Positions 1-7,071 of a DNA stretch of 11,342 nt are shown in pieces. The DNA is from JBBQKP01 sp038326995. GTDB taxonomy: Bacteria > Planctomycetota > Phycisphaerae > Tepidisphaerales > Tepidisphaeraceae. A program made the translations under genes and the position numbers. How positions within the stretch are numbered: the first letter of the stretch is position 1; each line of letters begins with the position of its first letter. The stretch covers positions 1-11,342 of the forward strand of contig JBBQKP010000104.1 in NCBI GenBank assembly GCA_038326995.1, given 5' to 3'. The notes below the pieces were generated by a model. The model saw only the letters and a program-made list of their open reading frames with translations. It was not told the origin of the DNA and did no database searches.

Positions 1-159
1 CTGCACGTCTCGAAGGACTTCAACACCTTCCAGACGATCTCCTCGCCCGCACCGATCACACAGCTCGCAGCATCCCTGCCGGACCGGCCCGGACTGCTTC
101 TCGTCGGCACAGACGGTCTGTACACCTTCGAAGCCGAGTGCCCTCAGGAAGCCGACTAA
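1..159 (+). CDS. C-terminal end of an unknown protein, possibly a repeat or beta-propeller protein
   Basis: Frame 1 is open from the first base to a TAA at 157-159 and gives the last 52 residues of a protein whose start lies outside the window. The end contains a GLLLVGTDGLYTFE stretch. Short strands ending in a GTDGLY-type turn are common in BNR or YCF48-like beta-propeller blades, so a propeller is a guess from pattern only. There is no catalytic motif and no membrane segment in this fragment. It converges on hemP, which lies 224 bp downstream on the other strand. That the frame is coding is fairly likely, since it is open with good GC-rich codon use; the function is unknown. Confidence 0.55.
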   Translation: MHVSKDFNTFQTISSPAPITQLAASLPDRPGLLLVGTDGLYTFEAECPQEAD

Positions 160-383
160 CTCCCCAGCGCCTTCTGCCCGCCCTGAGTCGCAATCAAGGT
201 TAATCCTTTGTCGTCTGCCCGTGCGTAGAGACGGAAGGAAGACGCAGGGAAGATAGAACCAAGACGGAAGAATCGAAGCAAAAGCTCGGGATTACCAAAG
301 CGTTCCCATGGCCTTACCGGAAAACTCCCAAACCCCGCAGCCGCCACGCCGCCGCACACGACTCACCCCGCGTCAACCGCGCC

Positions 384-542
384 TCACTTCGTCAGGATCA
401 GCTTGCCAGCCCGCGTGATCCGCAAGCTGTAGACCTGCCCGTCCAGCACGATCCGCGCCAGCGATCCGCCCTCGGTCAACACCCGCGCCTCATGCGCCGG
501 CGTCGCGTCCGTCGTCAGCCAGTTGTCAACCTGAGCATTCAT
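384..542 (-). CDS. hemP: HemP-family hemin uptake small protein
   Basis: This is a complete 52-residue frame, ATG at 542 and TGA at 384-386. The C-terminal half carries the hallmark of the HemP family (Pfam PF10636): a short beta hairpin, LDGQVYSLRITRAGKLILTK at residues 33-52, ending exactly on the conserved LILTK. The length is typical of the family. HemP proteins are linked to hemin uptake and are often encoded by heme or iron loci; the molecular role is still poorly defined, and a regulatory role has been proposed in some proteobacteria. The start is supported by a GGAGG ribosome binding site 7 nt upstream. It diverges from mqnC with only 54 bp between the two starts. No heme receptor or ABC transporter is seen nearby, and no clear Fur box. 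The family call is firm, the role in this organism is inferred. Confidence 0.88.
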   Translation of the reverse strand: MNAQVDNWLTTDATPAHEARVLTEGGSLARIVLDGQVYSLRITRAGKLILTK

Positions 543-549
543 TTCCGCG

Positions 550-554
550 CCTCC
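550..554 (-). promoter_or_regulatory. Ribosome binding site of hemP
   Basis: On the minus strand GGAGG sits 7 nt before the hemP ATG. It is one of the few textbook Shine-Dalgarno sites in the window and supports the 542 start. The surrounding 9-mer GCTGGAGGC occurs twice, at 549-557 and 570-578; only the nearer copy has useful spacing. Confidence 0.6.
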
Positions 555-578
555 AGCCGGGCCAGCAGTGCCTCCAGC

Positions 579-584
579 TATACT
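579..584 (+). promoter_or_regulatory. Putative -10 box of mqnC
   Basis: TATACT lies 12 nt before the mqnC ATG at 597, so transcription would begin near 591 with a leader of only about six bases. No good -35 hexamer is visible at 16-18 bp spacing. The same hexamer recurs at two other gene starts in this window. On the opposite strand, TATAAA at 591-586 could serve hemP. Confidence 0.35.
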
Positions 585-596
585 TTTTATAAGCGC

Positions 597-2120
597 ATGT
601 CAGAAAAGCTATCGTTCAACATCGAACCCGTTCTCGCCGGTAAGGCCCGCCTGACCAACGCGCAGGCCTTGGAGCTTCATCAGCGTGCGTCGCTGCATGA
701 TCTGGGAACGTGGGCGCAGGCCGTCACACGAAGACTGCATCCCGTAGATTTCCGCACCTACGTCATTGACCGCAACATCAACTACACGAACGTCTGCACG
801 GCCAAGTGCACGTTTTGCGGCTTTCGTCGTGATCACGGCGACGACGACAGCTACACGCTGACTCACGACATCATCGCCGAGAAAATTCGCGAGCTGATCT
901 CGATCGGCGGGACGCAGATTCTCATGCAGGGCGGCATGAACGACAAACTGCCCATCGAATGGTACGAAGACCTGTTGCGATTCATCAGCACGACGTTTCC
1001 GCAGATTCATATTCACGCGTTCAGTCCGCCCGAGTTCACTGAGTTCGAGCGGTTCTTCTCGATGGACGTGCGCGAGATTATTCGCAGATTCAAGGCGGCG
1101 GGGCTTAAGACGATTCCCGGCGGCGGCGGTGAGATTTTCGCCCCACGCGTGCGCAATCGCATCGGCTCATCCAAATGTACCGCCACGGACTGGCTCCGCG
1201 TCATGCGCGTAGCGCACGAGGAAGGCCTGAACACCAGTTGCACGATGATGATGGGCCATATCGAAACCGTGGCCGAGCGGTTCGAGCATATGTCGGCACT
1301 GCGTGACATGCAGGATTATGCGCTGGCGTTGAAGACGGCACAGATGACGGCATCAGGTACTCCGCGGCCTGGTAGTTCAGGGTTGGGTTCGAGCGGCCTG
1401 CTCTCGGGCGTAATCCGCCGAACGATTGAGAATCATCGCGACGTGTTCGAGAAGTCGCCGTTCGATATTTCATCGCTCAATCCGTCGAGTCCGACGGGTT
1501 CGTACACTGCGTTCATTCACTGGCCGTTCCAGCGTGAGAACGTTCCTCTGGGCAGGGCGAAGGAGTACGACCCGCAGATCCACGGCGACTTTGATTCACT
1601 GACGAATGACGACGTCGTTCGCGGCCGCGTTGTTCGAAGCACCGGCGCTACGGAATACTTGCGCATCCTCGCCATCGCCCGGCTGTATTTCGACAACATC
1701 GCATCGCTTCAGAGCAGTTGGGTGACGATGGGCCCGAAGATCGGCCAACTCGCGATGTTCTACGGCGCCAACGACATGGGCGGGGCGATGATGGAAGAGA
1801 ACGTCGTCAGTTCTGCGGGCACGACGTACAAGCTCGCGGTCGCGGAGCTGTGCAGGCTCATTCGCGACGCCGGATTTGTTCCTGCCCAGCGCGATCAATA
1901 TTACAACGTGCTGAAGCGGTGGGACGGCCCGGATTCGCCTGACCTTTTGCCCGATCCACACCCCAGACTTCGTGACGTCAACCAGTCACAGGATGCGACT
2001 TGGATCGGCACCGCCCCGGGCCTGGAAGATGTCAAAATGCCGGCAGTCGATCAGGTCGATCAGGTCGAGAAGGACCCGGAATTCGGCAGGCGAATGCAGT
2101 TGACCGTGCTGGGAGCGTGA
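597..2120 (+). CDS. mqnC: Cyclic dehypoxanthinyl futalosine synthase (MqnC), enlarged form
   Basis: This radical SAM enzyme of the futalosine route to menaquinone cyclises dehypoxanthine futalosine. The 507-residue protein shows the cluster motif CTAKCTFC (Cys67, Cys71, Cys74) within INYTNVC...CGF. MqnC-type blocks follow: GGTQILMQGG (104-113), HIHAFSPPE (138-146), PGGGGEI (174-180), TMMMGHIET (216-224), TAFIHWPFQ (304-312), DNIASLQSSWVTMGPKIGQ (366-384), GANDMGG (390-396) and EENVVSSAG (400-408). These fit MqnC better than MqnE or CofH. Family members are usually near 370 residues. The extra length comes from about 60 residues before the TAFIHW block, about 20 after it, and a tail of about 67 beyond residue 440. 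The frame stays open back to 492, but that extension runs antisense through hemP, so I chose the ATG at 597. No other mqn gene is in the window. Confidence 0.92.
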   Translation: MSEKLSFNIEPVLAGKARLTNAQALELHQRASLHDLGTWAQAVTRRLHPVDFRTYVIDRNINYTNVCTAKCTFCGFRRDHGDDDSYTLTHDIIAEKIRELISIGGTQILMQGGMNDKLPIEWYEDLLRFISTTFPQIHIHAFSPPEFTEFERFFSMDVREIIRRFKAAGLKTIPGGGGEIFAPRVRNRIGSSKCTATDWLRVMRVAHEEGLNTSCTMMMGHIETVAERFEHMSALRDMQDYALALKTAQMTASGTPRPGSSGLGSSGLLSGVIRRTIENHRDVFEKSPFDISSLNPSSPTGSYTAFIHWPFQRENVPLGRAKEYDPQIHGDFDSLTNDDVVRGRVVRSTGATEYLRILAIARLYFDNIASLQSSWVTMGPKIGQLAMFYGANDMGGAMMEENVVSSAGTTYKLAVAELCRLIRDAGFVPAQRDQYYNVLKRWDGPDSPDLLPDPHPRLRDVNQSQDATWIGTAPGLEDVKMPAVDQVDQVEKDPEFGRRMQLTVLGA

Positions 2121-2280
2121 GCGTGTTTTCGCACGGTGTTTTGGGACGGTGGTAACAATCACAATAAAATTTGGTGGCGAGATTCTGGATTGCGGCAGTC
2201 CTTGTCGCGGGGTAGCCATTGGACACCGCAGAAGCGTCGCGGAATGACGCCTTTCGGGCTCTTGGGCGGGAACTTGTTTG

Positions 2281-4026
2281 ATGTCGCCCCAATTCCTTGC
2301 CATGCGAACACGACGCATCCACGTTATGCTTGGCGTAATGCGAAACCAAGTGCTCACAGGGCTGGTGGTGTTGACGGCGTTAAATGTCGGCGTGCCGGGG
2401 AAGAATGAATCGCGGGCACAGCAGATGCCGGCGCCGATTCCAGCCATAGATTCATCGGAGCAGCTGACGCTTCAAGAAATGCTCCTCGATCTTGATCAGC
2501 CGATCGTGAGCGAGGAGGGCGGCATCAGTGTACGTCCGCCTATGGGTGGTGAGCTTCGCCGCAACGAGTCGGGCCGCGCCGCGGACGAGTTGTTTCGCGT
2601 GGTGGCCAGGGATCAGAAGTACGTTTTTGTGGTGAATCGAATCGTGCTGGCGCAGGAGATGCTGATGACCCGCAGCACGCAGGAGACGCTCGCCGGGGCG
2701 GTGAAGGAAGTCGACGGATTTGTGGATGTCGCGGCGCGTCAACTTCCCAGTGAAAACCCGGGCTCGCTTTTGCGGACCGAGCTCAGGCCGATCGCGGATG
2801 TGGGAGGCGCGATGCTGGCCAGTCGTTTTACCGACGCGACGACGGGCAAAAAACGGCTGATTCAGCAGGCGATTTTGCACCGCACGGACAAGTTGTATTA
2901 CGTCGTGACCCTCACGACCGACGTCGGCGGCGGCGAGATCGAGGCCGATCCGCTCGCGCAGTCGGCCAGTAAATGTTTCGAGGCGATCGTAGAATCGATT
3001 GAGCTTCTCGACCAATCGAAAATCCGCATCGATCAGGAAGATCGACTCATCCGCACGCGTTCGCTGCTGCTGAATTGGACGCAGGCAAAACTGACTGAGA
3101 CGATCGAGCCGCAGCGGTGGGTTCGCATCCAAAAAGACGGTGTGGATGTGGGCTATAGCTACATCGTCGAAGAGCTCGCCAACGGCATGCCCAAGGTCGG
3201 CGGCGGCGACGCGGGCAGCGCCTCGCCTGGCATTCGCATTGGAATTCGCACGCGGCTGATTCTTCCCGATATCACCGGCAAGGTCACCACCGCGAAGGTC
3301 ATTACCGGCAAGGTCACCACGGCCGACACCGAAACGTGGCTCTGGACGCGATTTGATCGCAGCGAGGAAATGTTCACCAACGCGTCGCTGTTGAATCAAA
3401 CCCGCGTGAAGGCAGTTGATGCGGTCGTGGTTGATGAACCCGCGGTTGATGTTGCTAAACCCGAAACCAAACCCGATACGAAGAACCAAAACTGGCTCCA
3501 GGAGATCGGTCGATCGAACAAGAGCCTCAAAGCCCGTGTGGACCGAGCGGGAATCGACCCGCGCAACCCGGGCGTGGTGGCGCTTGAGCAGTACAATCTT
3601 GAGGTGACCATCGAGAGCAAGGAAGGCGCTTCGCCGAACCTGAAGCGGGAGTTGCCGCCGTTTTACATCCCGCAGGCGATCGTCCACCTCTTGCCGCGTC
3701 TGGTGCCGACGAATACGCCCGAGACGTTTTTGGTGGCGGGGTATGTGTCGAATTCGCGGCAAGTGATGCTGCATTACATCGACGTTTTGCCGGGCAAGGT
3801 GGTGGTGTTGGGCGGGAAGAGTCAGCAGGTGACACCGGTGCGGATTCGCCTGGGGCTCGAGGGCGCGACCACGATGCACTTCATCAGCTCCAGGGGCGAT
3901 TGGGTCGGCAGCGAGCAGGAAGCGAGCAAGCTGATCATGATCCCCGCCACCGCGGCAGAACTGACGGCGATCTGGAAGGATGCGGATCTTTCCAGGCCGC
4001 GCGAAGTCGACGCGGAGCGAAATTAG
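2281..4026 (+). CDS. Large secreted protein of unknown function
   Basis: From ATG 2281 this encodes 581 residues. A hydrophobic stretch at 24-38 (VLTGLVVLTALNVGV) after arginines, followed by SRA-QQ near residue 46, looks like a Sec signal peptide. ATGs at 2302 and 2338 are alternative starts; 2338 gives the most compact signal. The mature part has no further membrane span. A recognisable element is RWVRIQKDGVDVGYSY near residue 280, and there is a Pro/Lys/Asp-rich linker (KPETKPDTK) near residues 390-400. A 10-residue unit ITGKVTTA.. is duplicated at 331-350. The C-terminal domain (about 455-570) begins LPPFYIPQAI and looks beta-rich. I recognise no family or active site. It follows mqnC by 160 bp and converges with moaD, so no operon partner is evident. 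Real gene: confident. Function: unknown. Confidence 0.8.
   Translation: MSPQFLAMRTRRIHVMLGVMRNQVLTGLVVLTALNVGVPGKNESRAQQMPAPIPAIDSSEQLTLQEMLLDLDQPIVSEEGGISVRPPMGGELRRNESGRAADELFRVVARDQKYVFVVNRIVLAQEMLMTRSTQETLAGAVKEVDGFVDVAARQLPSENPGSLLRTELRPIADVGGAMLASRFTDATTGKKRLIQQAILHRTDKLYYVVTLTTDVGGGEIEADPLAQSASKCFEAIVESIELLDQSKIRIDQEDRLIRTRSLLLNWTQAKLTETIEPQRWVRIQKDGVDVGYSYIVEELANGMPKVGGGDAGSASPGIRIGIRTRLILPDITGKVTTAKVITGKVTTADTETWLWTRFDRSEEMFTNASLLNQTRVKAVDAVVVDEPAVDVAKPETKPDTKNQNWLQEIGRSNKSLKARVDRAGIDPRNPGVVALEQYNLEVTIESKEGASPNLKRELPPFYIPQAIVHLLPRLVPTNTPETFLVAGYVSNSRQVMLHYIDVLPGKVVVLGGKSQQVTPVRIRLGLEGATTMHFISSRGDWVGSEQEASKLIMIPATAAELTAIWKDADLSRPREVDAERN
3271..3330 (+). repeat. In-frame tandem duplication inside the secreted protein gene
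   Basis: Two adjacent 30-bp units, 3271-3300 and 3301-3330. Their first 20 bases match at 19 positions (ATCACCGGCAAGGTCACCAC against ATTACCGGCAAGGTCACCAC); the last ten differ more. They encode ITGKVTTAKV followed by ITGKVTTADT, so the frame is kept. It looks like a replication-slippage duplication within a beta-rich stretch. Confidence 0.75.
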
Positions 4027-4094
4027 GCAAGAGGACGCATTTCACGCCGTCACAAATTCCGCACGTCGGTCCGCCACCCCCAAAAGTCCCTCGA

Positions 4095-4343
4095 TCAGCC
4101 ACCCGAAACCGGCGGAATCACCGCGACCTCGTCGCATGCGTTCACTGTTGTTTCGAGCGAAACGTACGCGCGGTTGATCGCCACGCGAGATCGCGAGAGA
4201 AGCGCCTGGCTCGCAGGAAAGTTTCGCCCGAGGTGTTCGACCACATCGTTTACCGTCGAGTCGGGCGAAAGGTCCAGATCGATAAATTCAGCCCCGATTG
4301 TCGTCGCGATGCCGGCGAACAAGAGCACGCGAATTCGCATCAT
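4095..4343 (-). CDS. moaD: Molybdopterin synthase sulfur carrier subunit (MoaD)
   Basis: An 82-residue ubiquitin-fold protein ending in the required Gly-Gly (IPPVSGG at the C-terminus). After adenylation by MoeB and thiolation, that terminus donates sulfur to precursor Z within the MoaD-MoaE molybdopterin synthase. Family features visible: a start MRIRVLLFAG, the DSTVNDVVEHL helix, RVAINRAYVSLET, then DEVAVIPPVSGG. The ATG at 4343 overlaps the lpxI stop in an ATGA; a second ATG at 4340 is possible and would still overlap. This implies translational coupling to lpxI. MoaE is not in the window, because the next gene downstream is convergent and ends 68 bp away. A ThiS or another ubiquitin-like sulfur carrier is the alternative, but the VIPPVSGG ending is more MoaD-like. 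Confidence 0.87.
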   Translation of the reverse strand: MMRIRVLLFAGIATTIGAEFIDLDLSPDSTVNDVVEHLGRNFPASQALLSRSRVAINRAYVSLETTVNACDEVAVIPPVSGG

Positions 4344-5239
4344 TTCGGCTCGCCGCCGAGTGGATTTGAAACAAGTTCGTCACGTCGCTTGCCGATCACG
4401 CAGATGTTCAGCGCTCTGGCCCTGGCGAGCACGGCCGGCTTGTCGAGCAGAATCACGCGATTTGCTTCAACCACCAGACATCCGCATCGGGCCTTGGCGA
4501 GCGACTCGATCGTGTGCGTGCCGATGCTGGGCACATCAAATCGCATGTCCTGGTGCGTGTTGCTGACCTTGATCATCGTCCAGCCCGACATTTTGCACAG
4601 GTCGCCCGCGCGGCGAATCATCGCATCCGTTCCTTCCATCGCTTCCACCGCGATCACGTCCTTGTCCATCACCGCCAGCGCCTGACCGATGTCGTGCCGC
4701 GAGATCGTCTGACACAAGTCCCAGCCGAACAACGCGTCTGCCTGCTGGCGCAAGCTGGGCTCCAGGCCCGGCGTCATGGTGCCTTCGGTGGCGAGCTGGT
4801 CGCGAGAGAATGTCGTGGAATCGATCAAGGTGATGCCCGCGGATTGTAGTTCGTCGGCCACCGCACCCAAAAGCGCGTGGTCGCGTTTGTCATGACGCAG
4901 TTTTCGCACGTAGAGCGAAATCGTTCGAACATCGGGCACGAATTGAAGCCATCGCGTGATGCGATTGCCGTTGTACATTTTTCCCTTCGGCACACGCCCG
5001 ACCATGATCGCCTGCGTGCAGCCGGCCGCGCGCAGCACGCGAATCCACTGGCCAAGTCGCATGAGCCCGACCGTTTTGTGCACGTCGACCTCGGGCTTTA
5101 CTTCAGGCGCAGCAAACCCGCCGAGCGAGGCGCAGACCACACGCCTGCCCGCGGCGCGTGCGCCCCGTGCGACGAGAATTGGAAACAATCCCTCGCCCGC
5201 GATCAGGCCGATGGGAGAGGTGTCAATGTCTGTTGTCAT
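4340..5239 (-). CDS. lpxI: UDP-2,3-diacylglucosamine diphosphatase, LpxI type
   Basis: LpxI hydrolyses UDP-2,3-diacylglucosamine to lipid X and UMP in lipid A synthesis. It replaces LpxH in many non-enteric Gram-negatives and acts at the inner face of the cytoplasmic membrane. The protein has 299 residues, close to the usual 270-290. Visible family blocks are IGLIAGEGLFP (10-20), a VGRVPKGK segment (80-87), DIGQALAVMDKDVIAVEAMEG (183-203) with TDAMI following, and HQDMRFDVPSIGTHTI (229-244), which carries the acidic residues expected around the metal site. It starts at ATG 5239, 15 nt after the membrane protein gene, and overlaps moaD by ATGA. Its presence supports a lipid A-containing outer membrane. 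No other lpx gene is in the window. Confidence 0.93.
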   Translation of the reverse strand: MTTDIDTSPIGLIAGEGLFPILVARGARAAGRRVVCASLGGFAAPEVKPEVDVHKTVGLMRLGQWIRVLRAAGCTQAIMVGRVPKGKMYNGNRITRWLQFVPDVRTISLYVRKLRHDKRDHALLGAVADELQSAGITLIDSTTFSRDQLATEGTMTPGLEPSLRQQADALFGWDLCQTISRHDIGQALAVMDKDVIAVEAMEGTDAMIRRAGDLCKMSGWTMIKVSNTHQDMRFDVPSIGTHTIESLAKARCGCLVVEANRVILLDKPAVLARARALNICVIGKRRDELVSNPLGGEPK

Positions 5240-5254
5240 CGGCGTATTGATGGC

Positions 5255-5881
5255 TCACGCGCTTTTCACAAGGCGTTGACGATCGAACGCGCGTCTCACG
5301 TGAGTCGCGGTCATGAAGCCGAAAATCAGAAACAAAAACGGCAGGCGAATCAACGAACTGGTGACCACCATGCCCAGGTGCTGCGCGCGGACCTCGCCCG
5401 TGTTGATCACGCTGGTCGTGGTCGCCTGCACGCGCTGCACGACGGCGTCGGAGGCGTAAATCTGAAACGCGACGAAGCCGATGGTCATCAGCACAGACAG
5501 GGCCGCATACGCCAGAATGCCCTTGCGTGCCCACTCACGAAGCCTCAGTAATCCCATGCCGCTGATGAGGCAAAGTGTCGACTGCATGAAGCCGAGCCCC
5601 ATGACGAAAAAGACTTGAAACGCCCACTCGCCCGGGAACAAAGTCGGGGCCGTCCAGTCGGACCTGAGCCATCGCATGTCGGTGAAGTAAGGGAGCGTGG
5701 TGACGGGTTTGAGCAGTACGCCCAGATAGCCGATCACGATCGAGAGGATGGCGATGATTGTGACTTGCCACGGCCGTTCGCGGCGCATGGAAGGCGGCCC
5801 GGACCGTGGGAGCGTGCGGATGGATTCGCTGGCGTTTTCGCTCGTGTTGTCGCTGGTATTTTCGGTGTCGGGCTGGTTCAT
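5255..5881 (-). CDS. Predicted four-helix inner membrane protein, unknown function
   Basis: This 208-residue protein has a hydrophilic N-terminus rich in Asn, Ser, Thr and Glu (NTSDNTSENASES, residues 8-20). Four predicted membrane helices follow, at about 39-59, 87-113, 122-143 and 168-190, and then a short basic tail (RRAFDRQRLVK). Basic residues before helix 1 and after helix 4 suggest both termini face the cytoplasm. There is no catalytic motif and I recognise no family. It is the first gene of a close group with lpxI (15-nt gap) and moaD, so co-expression is likely, although a role in lipid A or molybdopterin synthesis does not follow from that. A TATACT box 11 nt upstream of the ATG is a candidate promoter. 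Confidence 0.8.
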   Translation of the reverse strand: MNQPDTENTSDNTSENASESIRTLPRSGPPSMRRERPWQVTIIAILSIVIGYLGVLLKPVTTLPYFTDMRWLRSDWTAPTLFPGEWAFQVFFVMGLGFMQSTLCLISGMGLLRLREWARKGILAYAALSVLMTIGFVAFQIYASDAVVQRVQATTTSVINTGEVRAQHLGMVVTSSLIRLPFLFLIFGFMTATHVRRAFDRQRLVKSA

Positions 5882-5892
5882 TGGAATGCAGC

Positions 5893-5898
5893 AGTATA
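5893..5898 (-). promoter_or_regulatory. Putative -10 box for the membrane protein-lpxI-moaD operon
   Basis: On the minus strand TATACT ends 11 nt before the ATG at 5881, inside the 67-bp gap after the DUF89 gene. The leader would be about five bases. No clear -35 hexamer is seen. The preceding C makes CTATACT, as at the mqnC start. Confidence 0.33.
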
Positions 5899-5948
5899 GA
5901 CCAACCGCTGCAAGACGCCTCGCGCGACGAGTCTCGAAAATCCACGGC

Positions 5949-7034
5949 TCACCTGAATCGGCACACGCTGTCGAACAGTTTTCCGCCGAGCCGGGTGGCG
6001 ATCATTTCGTCCTTCAACATGGCCAGGTTCACCGCGGGGCACAGGAATTCCGCGTCGAGATTGCTCTCCACCCCGCGGCCCATACCTTCGAGAATGACCA
6101 ATCCCGCGCCCTGTGAAGCGTGATTCAGTTCGTCGCTCACTTTAGATAAGTCGATCAGCGGTTCGCCCGTTCCGGTGCTGACGATCTCGATCGGCAACTC
6201 CGCCAGGCCCGTCACGCGCTCGCACACTTTGGGCCACCACGCGCGAACATCGTGCACCGTCATGTCATTGAGCGTCGGCCGTTCGTTGGCGGCGATCACC
6301 ACGTGCGTCCCGCGCGACGCCAAGAGACGCGTCAGTGGAACTGCGCCCAGCAAAAAGTCACTGCCCGCGTTGTCGATAAAGAACACGGCCTTGGTGATGA
6401 CCTTACCAAGCACGTAATCAGAAAAAGCGTCGAGGTCGTCGATCAAAAACGGCCTGGTGATTTGCGCTCGCGTGTCGGCGAAGTTGGGCGCGGTGCCCGC
6501 GAGATATTGCTGGCTCGACGCCTTTGCGCCCATGTCGAAACGATTGCCCGCGAAGACGCCCACGACGGCGGTGTGCAATTGTTGACGCGGGTCGACGATC
6601 GCGTCGAGATCTTTTATGACGTCTTGGAGGAGCACAATGGCACGCTCGTTCTCGATGTTCTTCAGGTCGATCATCGCGTCGACGAAGCCGTGCTTACGCA
6701 GGAGTTGGTCGCGCCATTCGTCGAGGGTGAGGATGGTGACGCGGGCCTCTTGCGGGCCGAGGGTGATGGGCCTGCTGCGTCCGTCTTGTTCGAAGGCCTG
6801 GAAAATGTGGTCGAATTCTGCGAAGCAATTTTCGGCGCGCTGCTGTGCGGACTCTCGAGATTCGCCGCGAATTACGGCCGCCTCGACGCCGAGTTTCGCC
6901 AGCACGCGGATGTGATGAACGAAGAATTTGCACCAATACGATCGACCTATGTCGTCGGCGACGAGGTCCCACGAGCAGGCGACGTAGCTTGCGTGGTCAC
7001 GAAGGAGAATGAATGGCGCGTTTGGAGTCGGCAT
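5949..7034 (-). CDS. DUF89 / damage-control phosphatase-like protein
   Basis: This 361-residue protein matches the DUF89 (ARMT1-like, PF01937) fold, nearest to the branch shared with the C-terminal domain of PANK4. The key region is KAVFFIDNAGSDFLLG (215-230): Asp221, Asn222 and Asp226 are the expected metal ligands. Supporting blocks are VGVFAGNRFDMGA (158-170), VVIAANERPTLNDMT (245-259), ILEGMGRG (314-321) and NLAMLKDEMIATRLGG (336-351). Characterised members are metal-dependent phosphatases that remove damaged phosphometabolites such as oxidised 4'-phosphopantetheine or sugar phosphates. The substrate here cannot be read from sequence. An in-frame TTG at 7040 precedes the ATG at 7034; I take the ATG. 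It follows the SDR gene by 37 nt, so the two are probably co-transcribed. coaD in the same window makes a pantetheine-related substrate thinkable but unproven. Confidence 0.85.
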   Translation of the reverse strand: MPTPNAPFILLRDHASYVACSWDLVADDIGRSYWCKFFVHHIRVLAKLGVEAAVIRGESRESAQQRAENCFAEFDHIFQAFEQDGRSRPITLGPQEARVTILTLDEWRDQLLRKHGFVDAMIDLKNIENERAIVLLQDVIKDLDAIVDPRQQLHTAVVGVFAGNRFDMGAKASSQQYLAGTAPNFADTRAQITRPFLIDDLDAFSDYVLGKVITKAVFFIDNAGSDFLLGAVPLTRLLASRGTHVVIAANERPTLNDMTVHDVRAWWPKVCERVTGLAELPIEIVSTGTGEPLIDLSKVSDELNHASQGAGLVILEGMGRGVESNLDAEFLCPAVNLAMLKDEMIATRLGGKLFDSVCRFR

Positions 7035-7071
7035 GAGCAATTTGAAGATCGTGTAGTAGAGGTCGGGGAGG

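Noticed and set aside
156..359. A 67-codon minus-strand frame between the partial gene and hemP
   Set aside because: It overlaps the stop of the plus-strand gene, has no ribosome binding site I can see, no recognisable motif and a low-complexity start. Probably chance in GC-rich DNA, though its last third has reasonable codon use.
492..596. Upstream extension of MqnC from ATG 492
   Set aside because: The 35 extra residues are Arg/Ser-rich, run antisense through hemP and precede the normal family start. ATG 597 has a -10-like box in front of it.
2239..2263. Short inverted repeat GCGTC...GACGC before the secreted protein gene as a terminator or riboswitch
   Set aside because: Five-pair stem, no U-run and no conserved riboswitch core. 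Likely chance.
2452..3879. A 475-codon minus-strand frame opposite the secreted protein gene
   Set aside because: The translation is His/Arg-rich with no domain, and the plus-strand frame has a signal peptide and plausible protein composition. This is a typical antisense artefact of high-GC third positions.
4042..4137. A 31-residue minus-strand frame (start ATG 4137) overlapping the moaD 3' end
   Set aside because: Its C-terminal part (FGWLIEGLLGVADRR) looks mildly protein-like, but it is short, has no ribosome binding site and overlaps a complete MoaD. Not enough to call.
3900..4685. A 261-codon plus-strand frame crossing the secreted protein gene, moaD and lpxI
   Set aside because: It overlaps three well-supported genes in other frames and has no family features.
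7035..7040. TTG start for the DUF89 gene two codons upstream of its ATG
   Set aside because: The ATG at 7034 is the simpler start, and no ribosome binding site favours the TTG.
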